Below, in pieces: positions 1-7,015 of a DNA stretch of 8,036 nt. This DNA is from Bacteroidaceae bacterium (lineage in GTDB: Bacteria > Bacteroidota > Bacteroidia > Bacteroidales > Bacteroidaceae). Below the pieces are notes generated by a model. It did no database searches. It was not told the DNA's origin and saw nothing but the letters and a program-made list of their open reading frames with translations. How positions within the stretch are numbered: the stretch's first letter is position 1; each line of letters starts with the position of its first letter. The stretch spans positions 1 through 8,036 of the forward strand of contig JAFYWE010000034.1 in NCBI GenBank assembly GCA_017558165.1, written 5' to 3'. The translations under genes and the position numbers were made by a program.

Positions 1-42
1 AAAAGGCAGGAACCAGCCAACGCCCATTCAAGCGGTGCAAAA

Positions 43-67
43 TTACCACGGATAAAAAGAGTGGTAA
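43..67. repeat. Small inverted repeat (TTACCAC / GTGGTAA)
   Basis: Seven bases at 43-49 (TTACCAC) are exactly complementary to 61-67 (GTGGTAA), with an 11-nt loop. No T-run follows on the plus strand. On the minus strand the stem is followed by TTTTG. It could be a weak terminator of a neighbouring gene, an operator, or chance; the arms are short. Confidence 0.3.
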
Positions 68-170
68 ATCACAACATATTGTCAAAATGAGGCATTAGCA
101 TAATAGTTTTAATGAAATTTATATAAAGAGCCTTGTCACAAAGTGTCATCAATATGCCAACAAGCACACC

Positions 171-192
171 CCGTTACAAGTACCGTTACAAG
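171..192 (+). repeat. Tandem direct repeat CCGTTACAAG x2
   Basis: The decamer CCGTTACAAG occurs at 171-180 and again at 183-192, a 12-bp period. A further ACAAG lies at 160-164. The pair sits about 30 bp upstream of the -33 element of the protease promoter, where an activator could bind. Regulatory function is inference from position only. Confidence 0.4.
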
Positions 193-222
193 CCTGATAC
201 ACACAACATTTTGACACAAATA

Positions 223-255
223 TTTTGCAAACAACAACTTTTTATCATACTTTTG
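223..255 (+). promoter_or_regulatory. Bacteroidetes-type promoter of the C10 protease gene
   Basis: A -33 element TTTTG (223-227) is followed after 20 bp by TACTTTTG (248-255), an exact match to the Bacteroidetes -7 consensus TAnnTTTG with the usual spacing. Transcription would start near 262, giving a leader of only ~22 nt before the ATG at 284. Confidence 0.75.
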
Positions 256-283
256 CGGACTAACTTTACAAAAGCAACTTTTT

Positions 284-3172
284 ATGAAAAGAACAACGAC
301 ACTTTTAGCCTTGATCCTGGTTTTCGTGGCAACGGCATTTGCAGGCCCAATCGAGCCTGAGAAGGCCCTTGAAATCGCGAACTCATTCTGGAGCAGCTCA
401 GTGAGCGGCAAGAAGGCTGTTAAACTGCAGCTCGTCCATGACAACGAGATGGCAAAAAGTGGCAGCCGCCAGACCATAGAGGAAGGCGATGCACAATACT
501 ACATCATTGCTCCCGAGGAAGGCAACGGTTTCATCATCGTATCGGGTGATGACAAGCTTTCACCCATTGTGGGCTATTCAACAAACAGCACAATGGAGGA
601 GATGCCTATTGCACTCACCGAGTGGCTTACACTCTATAGCAGCTATGTCGATGACGTACGCGCAGGCGAGGTAGAGCCATCCGTTACAAACGCAACCGGC
701 AAGGCCATCGCACCTATCCTCAAGACAAGCTGGAACCAGAGTGCCCCTTATAACAACCTCTGCCCCCTTGTGAACGGCCAGAGAACACCTACAGGCTGTA
801 CAGCGACAGCCATGGCACAGGTAATGAAGCACCACAACTGGCCCGAGAAGCCTTTGAAGGCCATCACCTGGACCAACACCAACACCGGTAAAGAGGAGAC
901 CGTGGACATCACAAAGAATACATACGATTGGGCAAACATGCTCAACCACTACCGTAGTGGCTACAACAACACCCAGGCAAAAGCTGTTGCACAGCTCATG
1001 TTCGACGTAGGTAGGGCTATCAAGAGCAGCTACGCCCCAAGCGGTACCGGAAGTAACGACACACAGGTTGCTAGATCACTTGTGAACGTATTCGACTACT
1101 CTCCCGAAATCAGGATCGTGAAGAGAAACGAGTGCACATATGACGAGTTCTACTCAATCATCAGAGAGAACCTCGAGGCTAACCAGCCACTCGTGCACAG
1201 CGGTTTCGGCGCTTCATACGCCGCAGGACACGCATTCGTGTGTGACGGTATCGACGCCAACAACCTCGTTCACATCGACTGGGGATGGGACGGTGCATAC
1301 AACGGATATTTCGACATCGGTTCAATGTCACCCGGCGGTTCAGGCATCGGCGGTGGACAGGACAGATACAATGTAGGCCAGTCACTCGTCACAGGCATCA
1401 GACCCCGCACAGCCGAGGACAGCAACAGGAACGGCGACCCCACGCTCTATATTTACGATGTAGTGAACCCGACCTCAAATGCCACAGTCGAGCAGTATAC
1501 AGCGAACTTCTCGGGCGGCAACGCAAAGTTCAGGACTATGGTACAGATCCTCAACTGGTCACACTCTACTGTAAATACCGAGTTCGGCCTCTCTATCACA
1601 AGTGCTGACGGCACATTCAACAAGAGAATCACTGGCGGCACATTATCAATTGCCTTTGAGAAAGCCGCGGGATACTATGTTGACATTACCGTCAATAACT
1701 CTAACACAAACAACAGCAACTACCTCAAAGAGGGAACATACAGTGTAGAGGTATATTGCAAGGATGCCAACGGCAACCAGGTGAAGATGAAGGGTGAGAA
1801 CAACCACCTTACACTTGAGGTAGGCGCAAAGAGCGCAAAGCTCTACAAGACAATGCCCGACATTGAGGTCGCTGGCTTCAAGTTCAGGGTTACCCCTGTA
1901 CGCCGCAACGACAAGATGACATTCGATGTAGCACTCAGGAACAACAACACATGCAATGCCACTGTGGTTGTAGTACCCATCGTGAACAGGGTAAGCAACG
2001 GTGCGGTCGCAAAGAGCGATACACTCGTAAACAACGGCATACTCATAAATGTATTTGACAACACCGATTTCCTTGTGACATATACAGCCGAGAAGGCATT
2101 TACCGGCAGCGGAGAGCACTTCATATCATTCGCATACGATATGAGAAACTCATATACCGACCACAACGTAGCCGTTGACAAGAAGAAGCTGAAGAGCATC
2201 TCCGGCAAGAGCCAGTCGTTCGAGATTGAGGCTACTGCTGATGGCCCGATACCTACAGTAACAACGATTTCAACACCTGATATCATTGTAGGACGCAAGC
2301 TCACACTCAGCGCAACCATCAAGAACCTGACCGAGACAAGCAGCCCATTCACCGGAACACTTGGTCTCTTTGCCGAGAAGGGTGGCAAGAAGACACTGCT
2401 GGCCGAGAAGAGCATCACAAACCTCGCCGAGAATGCCACAACAACATTGTCATTTACATCAGAGGACTATTTCCCTGCACTTGAGGTGGGTACATACGAG
2501 GCATATGTGTGCGAGCTCGTCAACGGCAACTGGAAGAAGATCTCAAGCAGCAACTCATACAAGTTCAAACTGAACCAGCCAGAGACCGGACTTCCATATG
2601 TATGTGACAAGATAGTCGTGAACGGTAACAACACCGCGGCAATAGGCGACAGCGTGGACGTAAAGGTTAATCTCAACTGCATGTACGGTGATTTTGAAGG
2701 CCTTGTCAGAATAAATGTACTCTCAGGTATCAAGATGGTTCTTCGAAGCGACTACATCCCTGTATCGATGACTGCAGAGAACATGCTTGAGCAGACTGTA
2801 AGATGTATGTGTGGTACAACAGCTCCTACCGGAGAGTGGACCGTAAGCATCGCATATTACGACAACAACAAGCGCCAGCTGGGTCACGTGTCAAGCAACA
2901 CGATGAACTTCCCAGGCAACGGTCTCTTCACAGTCGTAGAGGCAGGCACAGCCATTGAGGGTATTGCCGACAGCGGCATCAAGGTAACGACAGCAGACCG
3001 TCGCATCGACATCAACGGTGCAGCCGAGGGCGCACAGTTCAGCGTGACAGCCATCGACGGCAAGAGAGTATACAACGGCACAGCCACAAGTATTGCCGTA
3101 GGCAAGGGCATCTACATCGTCACTATCGAGCAGAATGGCGAGGTTCGTGCAACGAAGGTACTCGTGAAGTAA
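284..3172 (+). CDS. Secreted C10 family (streptopain-like) cysteine protease with C-terminal sorting domain
   Basis: This 962-residue protein is a predicted exported cysteine protease of the papain-fold C10 family (SpeB/streptopain, interpain A). Residues 1-20 form a signal peptide ending AFA. Residues 21 to ~140 match the Spi-type inhibitory propeptide. The catalytic domain spans ~141-373: Cys172 in GCTATAMAQVMKHH is the expected nucleophile, His316 in GHAFVCDG the catalytic base, and IDWGW (331-335) the conserved Trp segment, followed by the Gly-rich loop GGSGIGGG. Four beta-rich, Ig/CARDB-like segments follow (~386-513, 525-651, 657-763, 772-884). Residues ~891-962, ending GIYIVTI...KVLVK, resemble a type A Por/T9SS sorting domain. 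Streptopain is ~400 residues, so over half of this protein is extra. The ATG gives a good signal peptide and lies ~22 nt from the predicted transcript start. The gene is flanked by its own promoter and terminator. Likely role: extracellular or surface proteolysis, activated by removal of the propeptide. The family call is firm; substrate and secretion route are inferred. Confidence 0.93.
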   Translation: MKRTTTLLALILVFVATAFAGPIEPEKALEIANSFWSSSVSGKKAVKLQLVHDNEMAKSGSRQTIEEGDAQYYIIAPEEGNGFIIVSGDDKLSPIVGYSTNSTMEEMPIALTEWLTLYSSYVDDVRAGEVEPSVTNATGKAIAPILKTSWNQSAPYNNLCPLVNGQRTPTGCTATAMAQVMKHHNWPEKPLKAITWTNTNTGKEETVDITKNTYDWANMLNHYRSGYNNTQAKAVAQLMFDVGRAIKSSYAPSGTGSNDTQVARSLVNVFDYSPEIRIVKRNECTYDEFYSIIRENLEANQPLVHSGFGASYAAGHAFVCDGIDANNLVHIDWGWDGAYNGYFDIGSMSPGGSGIGGGQDRYNVGQSLVTGIRPRTAEDSNRNGDPTLYIYDVVNPTSNATVEQYTANFSGGNAKFRTMVQILNWSHSTVNTEFGLSITSADGTFNKRITGGTLSIAFEKAAGYYVDITVNNSNTNNSNYLKEGTYSVEVYCKDANGNQVKMKGENNHLTLEVGAKSAKLYKTMPDIEVAGFKFRVTPVRRNDKMTFDVALRNNNTCNATVVVVPIVNRVSNGAVAKSDTLVNNGILINVFDNTDFLVTYTAEKAFTGSGEHFISFAYDMRNSYTDHNVAVDKKKLKSISGKSQSFEIEATADGPIPTVTTISTPDIIVGRKLTLSATIKNLTETSSPFTGTLGLFAEKGGKKTLLAEKSITNLAENATTTLSFTSEDYFPALEVGTYEAYVCELVNGNWKKISSSNSYKFKLNQPETGLPYVCDKIVVNGNNTAAIGDSVDVKVNLNCMYGDFEGLVRINVLSGIKMVLRSDYIPVSMTAENMLEQTVRCMCGTTAPTGEWTVSIAYYDNNKRQLGHVSSNTMNFPGNGLFTVVEAGTAIEGIADSGIKVTTADRRIDINGAAEGAQFSVTAIDGKRVYNGTATSIAVGKGIYIVTIEQNGEVRATKVLVK

Positions 3173-3194
3173 CGGACACAAACCATATATTCCA

Positions 3195-3237
3195 ACATAT
3201 AAAGGGACTGCACATGCGGTCCCTTTATATGTCTTTT
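3195..3237 (+). terminator. Strong intrinsic terminator after the protease gene
   Basis: Bases 3195-3208 (ACATATAAAGGGAC) pair perfectly with 3219-3232. Inside this, T3209-G3218 wobbles and 3210-3211 pair with 3216-3217, giving a 17-bp stem with an ACAT loop. CTTTTT follows at once. It begins 22 nt after the protease stop codon and should separate that gene from the downstream cluster. Confidence 0.9.
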
Positions 3238-3270
3238 TATAAGCAGAAGACCCTTTTTACAGGTAAAAAG

Positions 3271-3301
3271 TTGTCATTCTGCCGACATAGAACTAATTTC
3301 G
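3271..3301 (+). promoter_or_regulatory. Bacteroidetes-type promoter of the esterase-recR cluster
   Basis: TTG at 3271-3273 is followed after exactly 20 bp by TAATTTCG (3294-3301), one base off the TAnnTTTG consensus. Transcription would begin near 3308, ~24 nt before the ATG at 3332. It lies just after the terminator, so the downstream genes appear to be transcribed independently of the protease. Confidence 0.6.
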
Positions 3302-3331
3302 CACAAAATTATATAACTCAAAAGCAAACGT

Positions 3332-4693
3332 ATGAAAAGAGCAATCATTACAGCGGCATTTGCATTGACAATCGTATTCAGCTACGCTTGTGGCGGAAAC
3401 GGCAAGATCAGCAAGAGCCAGGCAAAGAAAATCAAGGCTTACTTTACACAGACACTGCAGGATGCCGACTGCAGCTACAGCAACGGCAAGAAGGTAAAGA
3501 TCGACAACATCGCAAAGACACGCGCTGCCGTATGGGAGTGCTGGAGCGAGGCCGTGAACGGCTACAGCGAGGAGAAACTCATCGCTCCGTTCAGCATTGA
3601 CGAGCCACGCGACACAGGCTACTGGCACCTGCCAGAGGCATTGGAGCCAAGCGCAGTGATGCCATACTACTTCATCGAGAAGGGTGAGCAGCCCGAGGCC
3701 GGCTACCCATTGTTCCTCTACATGCACGGTTCAGGCCCAAAGAAGAGCGAGTGGGCTACAGGCTTCAGCCTTTGCCACAGCTACGCCGATGCACCTTCAC
3801 TGCACTTCATTCCACAGATTCCTAACGAGGGCGAGTGGTACCGTTGGGCAATCCAGAGCAAGCAGTGGGCATGGGAGAAGCTGTTGCGTCTCGCGTTCCT
3901 CAGCGGCAACATCGACAAGAACAGAATCTATTTCTACGGTATCTCCGAGGGTGGATACGGCAGCCAGCGCCTTGCGTCGTTCTATGCCGACTACCTCGCC
4001 GGTGCAGGCCCTATGGCCGGTGGTGAGCCATTGAAGAACGCTCCAATGGAGAACCTTGCAAACATCGCGTTCTCTTTGCGTACAGGAGAGCACGACTATG
4101 GCTTTGCACGTAACGCAATGACAGCCAACGCGGCAAAGACCATCGAGAAGCTCGCCGAGGAGCACCCGGGCCTCTACAAGAACTTCATCGAGATTGTACC
4201 TGGCATGGGACACGGCATCAACTACGAGAAGACAACACCATGGCTCAGCCAGCACACACGTAACCCACACCCTACATACTTCTACTGGGAGGACTACGAT
4301 ATGTACGGACGTCACCGCACAGGTTTCTACAACCTCCGTGTGAACGAGACCTCACGCAACAACGACGAGGAGCGCACATGCTACGAGGTAAACATCAAGG
4401 ACAACACCATCGAGATGACAGTGAAGAATGCCACATACACAACAACACAGGCAATCTACAACATCCCAATGTTCTTCGAGCGCGACTACCAGGTTGCCAC
4501 AAAGGGTAACGTGACACTCTTCCTCAACGAGGAGCTGTTCGACCTCTCAAAGCCTGTAAAGGTAATCGTCAACGGCAAGGAGGCATTCAACGGCAAGGTT
4601 ACACCTACCATCGAGGCCATGGTAGAGAGCTGTGCCGAGTATTTTGACCCGGAGAGAGTATTCCCTGCAAAGATTGACATCGAGATCAAATAA
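3332..4693 (+). CDS. Exported alpha/beta-hydrolase (esterase-like)
   Basis: This 453-residue protein is a predicted exported serine hydrolase of the alpha/beta-hydrolase fold, closest in style to PHB-depolymerase/feruloyl-esterase-like enzymes. A hydrophobic N-terminus (1-19) precedes Cys20. FSYAC is a poor lipobox (Ser at -3, Tyr at -2), so the protein is either a lipoprotein or cut by signal peptidase I. HGSGP (132-136) fits the oxyanion-hole loop. Ser205 in GISEGGYG is the nucleophile elbow, Asp255 in TGEHDYGF the likely acid, and His294 in GMGHGINY the likely base, so the triad appears intact and in order. Residues ~345-453 form a beta-rich C-terminal segment found in some of these esterases. 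The product should act in the periplasm or at the surface on an ester substrate that cannot be named. The ATG follows an A-rich leader and gives the export signal directly. It is the first gene after the promoter at 3271-3301; recR starts 11 nt after its stop, so co-transcription is likely although the functions look unrelated. Confidence 0.8.
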   Translation: MKRAIITAAFALTIVFSYACGGNGKISKSQAKKIKAYFTQTLQDADCSYSNGKKVKIDNIAKTRAAVWECWSEAVNGYSEEKLIAPFSIDEPRDTGYWHLPEALEPSAVMPYYFIEKGEQPEAGYPLFLYMHGSGPKKSEWATGFSLCHSYADAPSLHFIPQIPNEGEWYRWAIQSKQWAWEKLLRLAFLSGNIDKNRIYFYGISEGGYGSQRLASFYADYLAGAGPMAGGEPLKNAPMENLANIAFSLRTGEHDYGFARNAMTANAAKTIEKLAEEHPGLYKNFIEIVPGMGHGINYEKTTPWLSQHTRNPHPTYFYWEDYDMYGRHRTGFYNLRVNETSRNNDEERTCYEVNIKDNTIEMTVKNATYTTTQAIYNIPMFFERDYQVATKGNVTLFLNEELFDLSKPVKVIVNGKEAFNGKVTPTIEAMVESCAEYFDPERVFPAKIDIEIK

Positions 4694-4704
4694 GCGGCAA
4701 CACG

Positions 4705-5325
4705 ATGAACCAGGAATATCCATCGACCCTGCTCGAGAGGGCAGTCAAGGAGTTCACCAAGTTGCCCGGAATCGGACGTAAGACCGCGACTCGCCTTGTG
4801 CTGCACCTGCTGCGCAAGCGCGAGGACGAGGTCGCAAGTTTCTCCGACGCCATCATAACCCTGAAGCGCGAGGCAAAATACTGCACAGAGTGCCACAGCA
4901 TCTCCGACACAGACATCTGCCCCATATGTGCCAACCCCATGCGCGACCACAGCACCATCTGCGTGGTCGAGAACATACAGGACGTGATGGCTGTGGAAAA
5001 CACCATGCAGTATCGTGGAGTATACCACGTCCTTGGCGGTGTAATATCACCAATGGACGGCGTGTCGCCCAGCGACCTGCAGATAGAGAGCCTCATAAAC
5101 CGCGTAGCTACAGGCGAGGTAAAGGAGATCATCCTTGCACTCAGCTCCACCATGGAGGGCGACACCACAAACTTCTACATCTACCGCAAGCTACAGCAGT
5201 ATGATGTAAGGCTATCAGTAATAGCACGCGGAATATCGGTAGGCGACGAGCTCGAGTACGCCGATGAGGTAACACTCGGCAGCTCGATAAAGAACAGGAC
5301 ACCATTCACTGGAAAAACATTATAG
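4705..5325 (+). CDS. recR: Recombination mediator protein RecR
   Basis: RecR works with RecO (and RecF where present) to load RecA onto SSB-coated single-stranded DNA at gaps, in the cytoplasm. The 206-residue length is normal (~200). The domains occur in the standard order. A helix-hairpin-helix at ~17-31 contains LPGIGRKTATR. A four-cysteine zinc finger follows (Cys60, Cys63, Cys72, Cys75). The Toprim domain starts at ICVVEN (85-90, acidic Glu89) and runs to ~178. The C-terminal signature ARGISVGDELEYADEVTLG corresponds to the conserved RecR end. No key residue is missing. The gene lies 11 nt after the esterase gene, and the next gene begins one base after its TAG, so it is embedded in a polycistronic unit. 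The identification is secure. Confidence 0.97.
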   Translation: MNQEYPSTLLERAVKEFTKLPGIGRKTATRLVLHLLRKREDEVASFSDAIITLKREAKYCTECHSISDTDICPICANPMRDHSTICVVENIQDVMAVENTMQYRGVYHVLGGVISPMDGVSPSDLQIESLINRVATGEVKEIILALSSTMEGDTTNFYIYRKLQQYDVRLSVIARGISVGDELEYADEVTLGSSIKNRTPFTGKTL

Positions 5326-5326
5326 G

Positions 5327-5791
5327 ATGAACAGCAACGAGATACTTAGATCACTGAGGATAAACCACATATTCTCAATACTTGCGGCAGTCATAGTAAT
5401 TGTGACTTTCGAGACCGGAGTCATTGCCAGAGACGCCCTCGGCAGCCTTTTGTCACAGACATGGACATACATACTGCAGGTATCGGCAGTAATGCTCACG
5501 GTGCTCCTGATACCCCTTGCGGTAAAGGGATTCACCACCAGCCTCAGCAAGGCCGCAGGCATGGGAGACGAGGAGTTCCTGAAGCTCTTCATCAAGAAGA
5601 GCATGCAGAGGATATTCCTGCTCTTTGCAGTGCTGCTGCTGAACATCTTCATATACTACGGTATAAGGTACAACGGCTCGCTCTACTGCGGACTGTTCGC
5701 CCTTGGTACACTGTTCTACAGCTACCCCACAAAGATGGTCCTCAACGGATACATCGAGAAGAACCGCCTTGCACGCGAAGGCAAGAAATGA
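5327..5791 (+). CDS. Four-helix integral membrane protein, function unknown
   Basis: I do not recognise a named family for this 154-residue protein. It has four hydrophobic stretches long enough to cross the inner membrane: about 13-29, 46-66, 95-112 and 117-134. A charged loop (~67-94, with GMGDEEFLKLFIKK) lies between helices 2 and 3, and the C-terminus is basic (EKNRLAREGKK). By the positive-inside rule the middle loop and C-terminus are probably cytoplasmic. There is no signal peptide, catalytic motif or metal site. The ATG is one base after the recR stop, implying translational coupling, and a glycosyltransferase follows 21 nt downstream. Codon use matches its neighbours and the frame is intact, so it is a real gene. 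A role in the envelope near the glycosyltransferase is possible but unproven. Confidence 0.8.
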   Translation: MNSNEILRSLRINHIFSILAAVIVIVTFETGVIARDALGSLLSQTWTYILQVSAVMLTVLLIPLAVKGFTTSLSKAAGMGDEEFLKLFIKKSMQRIFLLFAVLLLNIFIYYGIRYNGSLYCGLFALGTLFYSYPTKMVLNGYIEKNRLAREGKK

Positions 5792-5812
5792 CAATACCGC
5801 AATCCACCAGAG

Positions 5813-7015
5813 ATGAAACTATCGGTAATAATAGTAAACTATAAGGTAAAGCACTACCTCGAGCAGTGCCTCCGCTCCGTAGCCGAGGCCTCAAGAGGCA
5901 TTGCCGTAGAGGTCATTGTGGTGGACAACGCATCGGGTGACGGCTCCGTGGAGTACCTGAGGGAACGTTTCCCGGACGTCACTATCATAGCAAGCGAGGA
6001 GAACCTCGGGTTCGCCCGCGCCAACAATCTTGCAATACGCAACAGCCACGGCCAGTACGTGCTGCTGCTCAACCCCGACACAATAGTAGCCGAGGAAACC
6101 TTCAGCGACTTCATCACCTTCATGGACAGCACCCCCGATGCCGGAGGATGCGGAGCATACATGCTGCACACCGACGGCTCGTTCGCGCCCGAGTCGCGCC
6201 GAGGCCTGCCAACACCCTTCGTGGCATTCTGCAAGATGTCGGGCCTTGCCTCACTGTTCCCCAAGTCACGCACGTTCGGACGCTACTACATGCGATACCT
6301 CAACGAGAACGAAGTCAACCGCATTGAGATAATGTCGGGCGCATTCATGTTCCTGCGACGCGACGCGCTCGACAAGGCCGGACTGCTCGATGAGGATTTC
6401 TTCATGTACGGCGAGGACATAGACCTTTCATACCGCATACTCAAGGCCGGCTACAACAACTACTTCCTGCCGTCGCGCATACTTCACTACAAGGGCGAGA
6501 GCACGGTAAAGAGCTCATACCGCTATGTGCACACCTTCTACCGCGCCATGGAGCTCTTCTTCAACAAGCACTACGCGCACTACTCGATACTGCTGAGCCT
6601 GCCGATAAAGCTTGCCATCTGGGGACGCGCCATGCTGGCCTACGCAGGCAACCAGTTCAAGCACCGCAACGAGCACACACAGCACCTGCACCCCATCAAC
6701 TGCCTTGTGATAGGCAACAGCGAGGCTACAGAGCAGGTACGCACAATACTCACAAGCCTCTACGGCAACTGCAGGCACACATTCGTCACAGGCAATAGCG
6801 AAAGCCTCCCGCAAGGACACCACACCGAGGGCATAAGCCTCGAAGGATATGACACCGTGGTGTACGATACAGGCGCCTACAGCTACGGCACAATACTTGA
6901 ACTGCTATCACGCGAAGGCACAAGACGCCTGAGCCTGGGCACATACTCAACAGAGACAAGGACACTCATTACTGACGGAGCAATACACTGCAACAATGAA
7001 AGACCAATGGCTTAA
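5813..7015 (+). CDS. Family 2 glycosyltransferase with C-terminal Rossmann-like extension
   Basis: This 400-residue protein is a GT-A fold glycosyltransferase of family GT2, of the rhamnosyltransferase/WbbL-like type. Such enzymes transfer a sugar from a nucleotide donor to a growing surface glycan at the cytoplasmic face of the inner membrane. The nucleotide-binding signatures are SVIIVNYK at the start and VVDNASGDGS (36-45). NLGFARANN (64-72) and LLNPDT (85-90) supply the metal-binding acidic region. MSGAFMFLRRDAL (174-186) and DEDFFMYGEDIDLSYRI complete the acceptor side, with Glu201/Asp202 as the likely catalytic pair. After a hydrophobic or amphipathic stretch (~256-280), residues ~295-390 form a separate alpha/beta segment starting NCLVIGNSEATEQV, not needed for GT2 activity. 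The ATG at 5813 opens directly into the first beta-strand, so the start is good. The gene's last 20 bases overlap the acetyltransferase gene. Donor and acceptor sugars cannot be told. Confidence 0.9.
   Translation: MKLSVIIVNYKVKHYLEQCLRSVAEASRGIAVEVIVVDNASGDGSVEYLRERFPDVTIIASEENLGFARANNLAIRNSHGQYVLLLNPDTIVAEETFSDFITFMDSTPDAGGCGAYMLHTDGSFAPESRRGLPTPFVAFCKMSGLASLFPKSRTFGRYYMRYLNENEVNRIEIMSGAFMFLRRDALDKAGLLDEDFFMYGEDIDLSYRILKAGYNNYFLPSRILHYKGESTVKSSYRYVHTFYRAMELFFNKHYAHYSILLSLPIKLAIWGRAMLAYAGNQFKHRNEHTQHLHPINCLVIGNSEATEQVRTILTSLYGNCRHTFVTGNSESLPQGHHTEGISLEGYDTVVYDTGAYSYGTILELLSREGTRRLSLGTYSTETRTLITDGAIHCNNERPMA

Larger units (their letters stand above)
1..222. other. Upstream stretch without a supported gene
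   Basis: No convincing gene is seen here. The first ~40 bases are richer in G+C than what follows, and short frames run in from the left edge: one ends at TAA 53-55 and another at TGA 88-90. The 3' tail of an upstream gene is therefore possible, but the tails are too short to identify. From about position 75 the DNA is AT-rich and typical of an intergenic region. A Met-initiated frame from 133 to 360 has no recognisable content, crosses the promoter of the protease gene and overlaps its start in another frame, so it is not called. Confidence 0.5.

Noticed and set aside
133..360. Plus-strand frame of 75 codons before the protease
   Set aside because: It spans the mapped-by-motif promoter, overlaps the true gene start in another frame and has no recognisable domain.
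136..477. Minus-strand open frame of 113 codons
   Set aside because: It lies antisense to the protease signal peptide and promoter, with no family features.
1646..2439. Long minus-strand frames inside the protease gene
   Set aside because: They arise as antisense shadows of a well-supported plus-strand gene with intact family motifs.
3214..3600. Plus-strand frame of 128 codons at the start of the esterase
   Set aside because: It begins inside the terminator hairpin and runs out of frame through the esterase gene.
4486..5168. Minus-strand frames over the esterase end and recR
   Set aside because: They are antisense to recR, whose identity is certain, and show no motif of their own.
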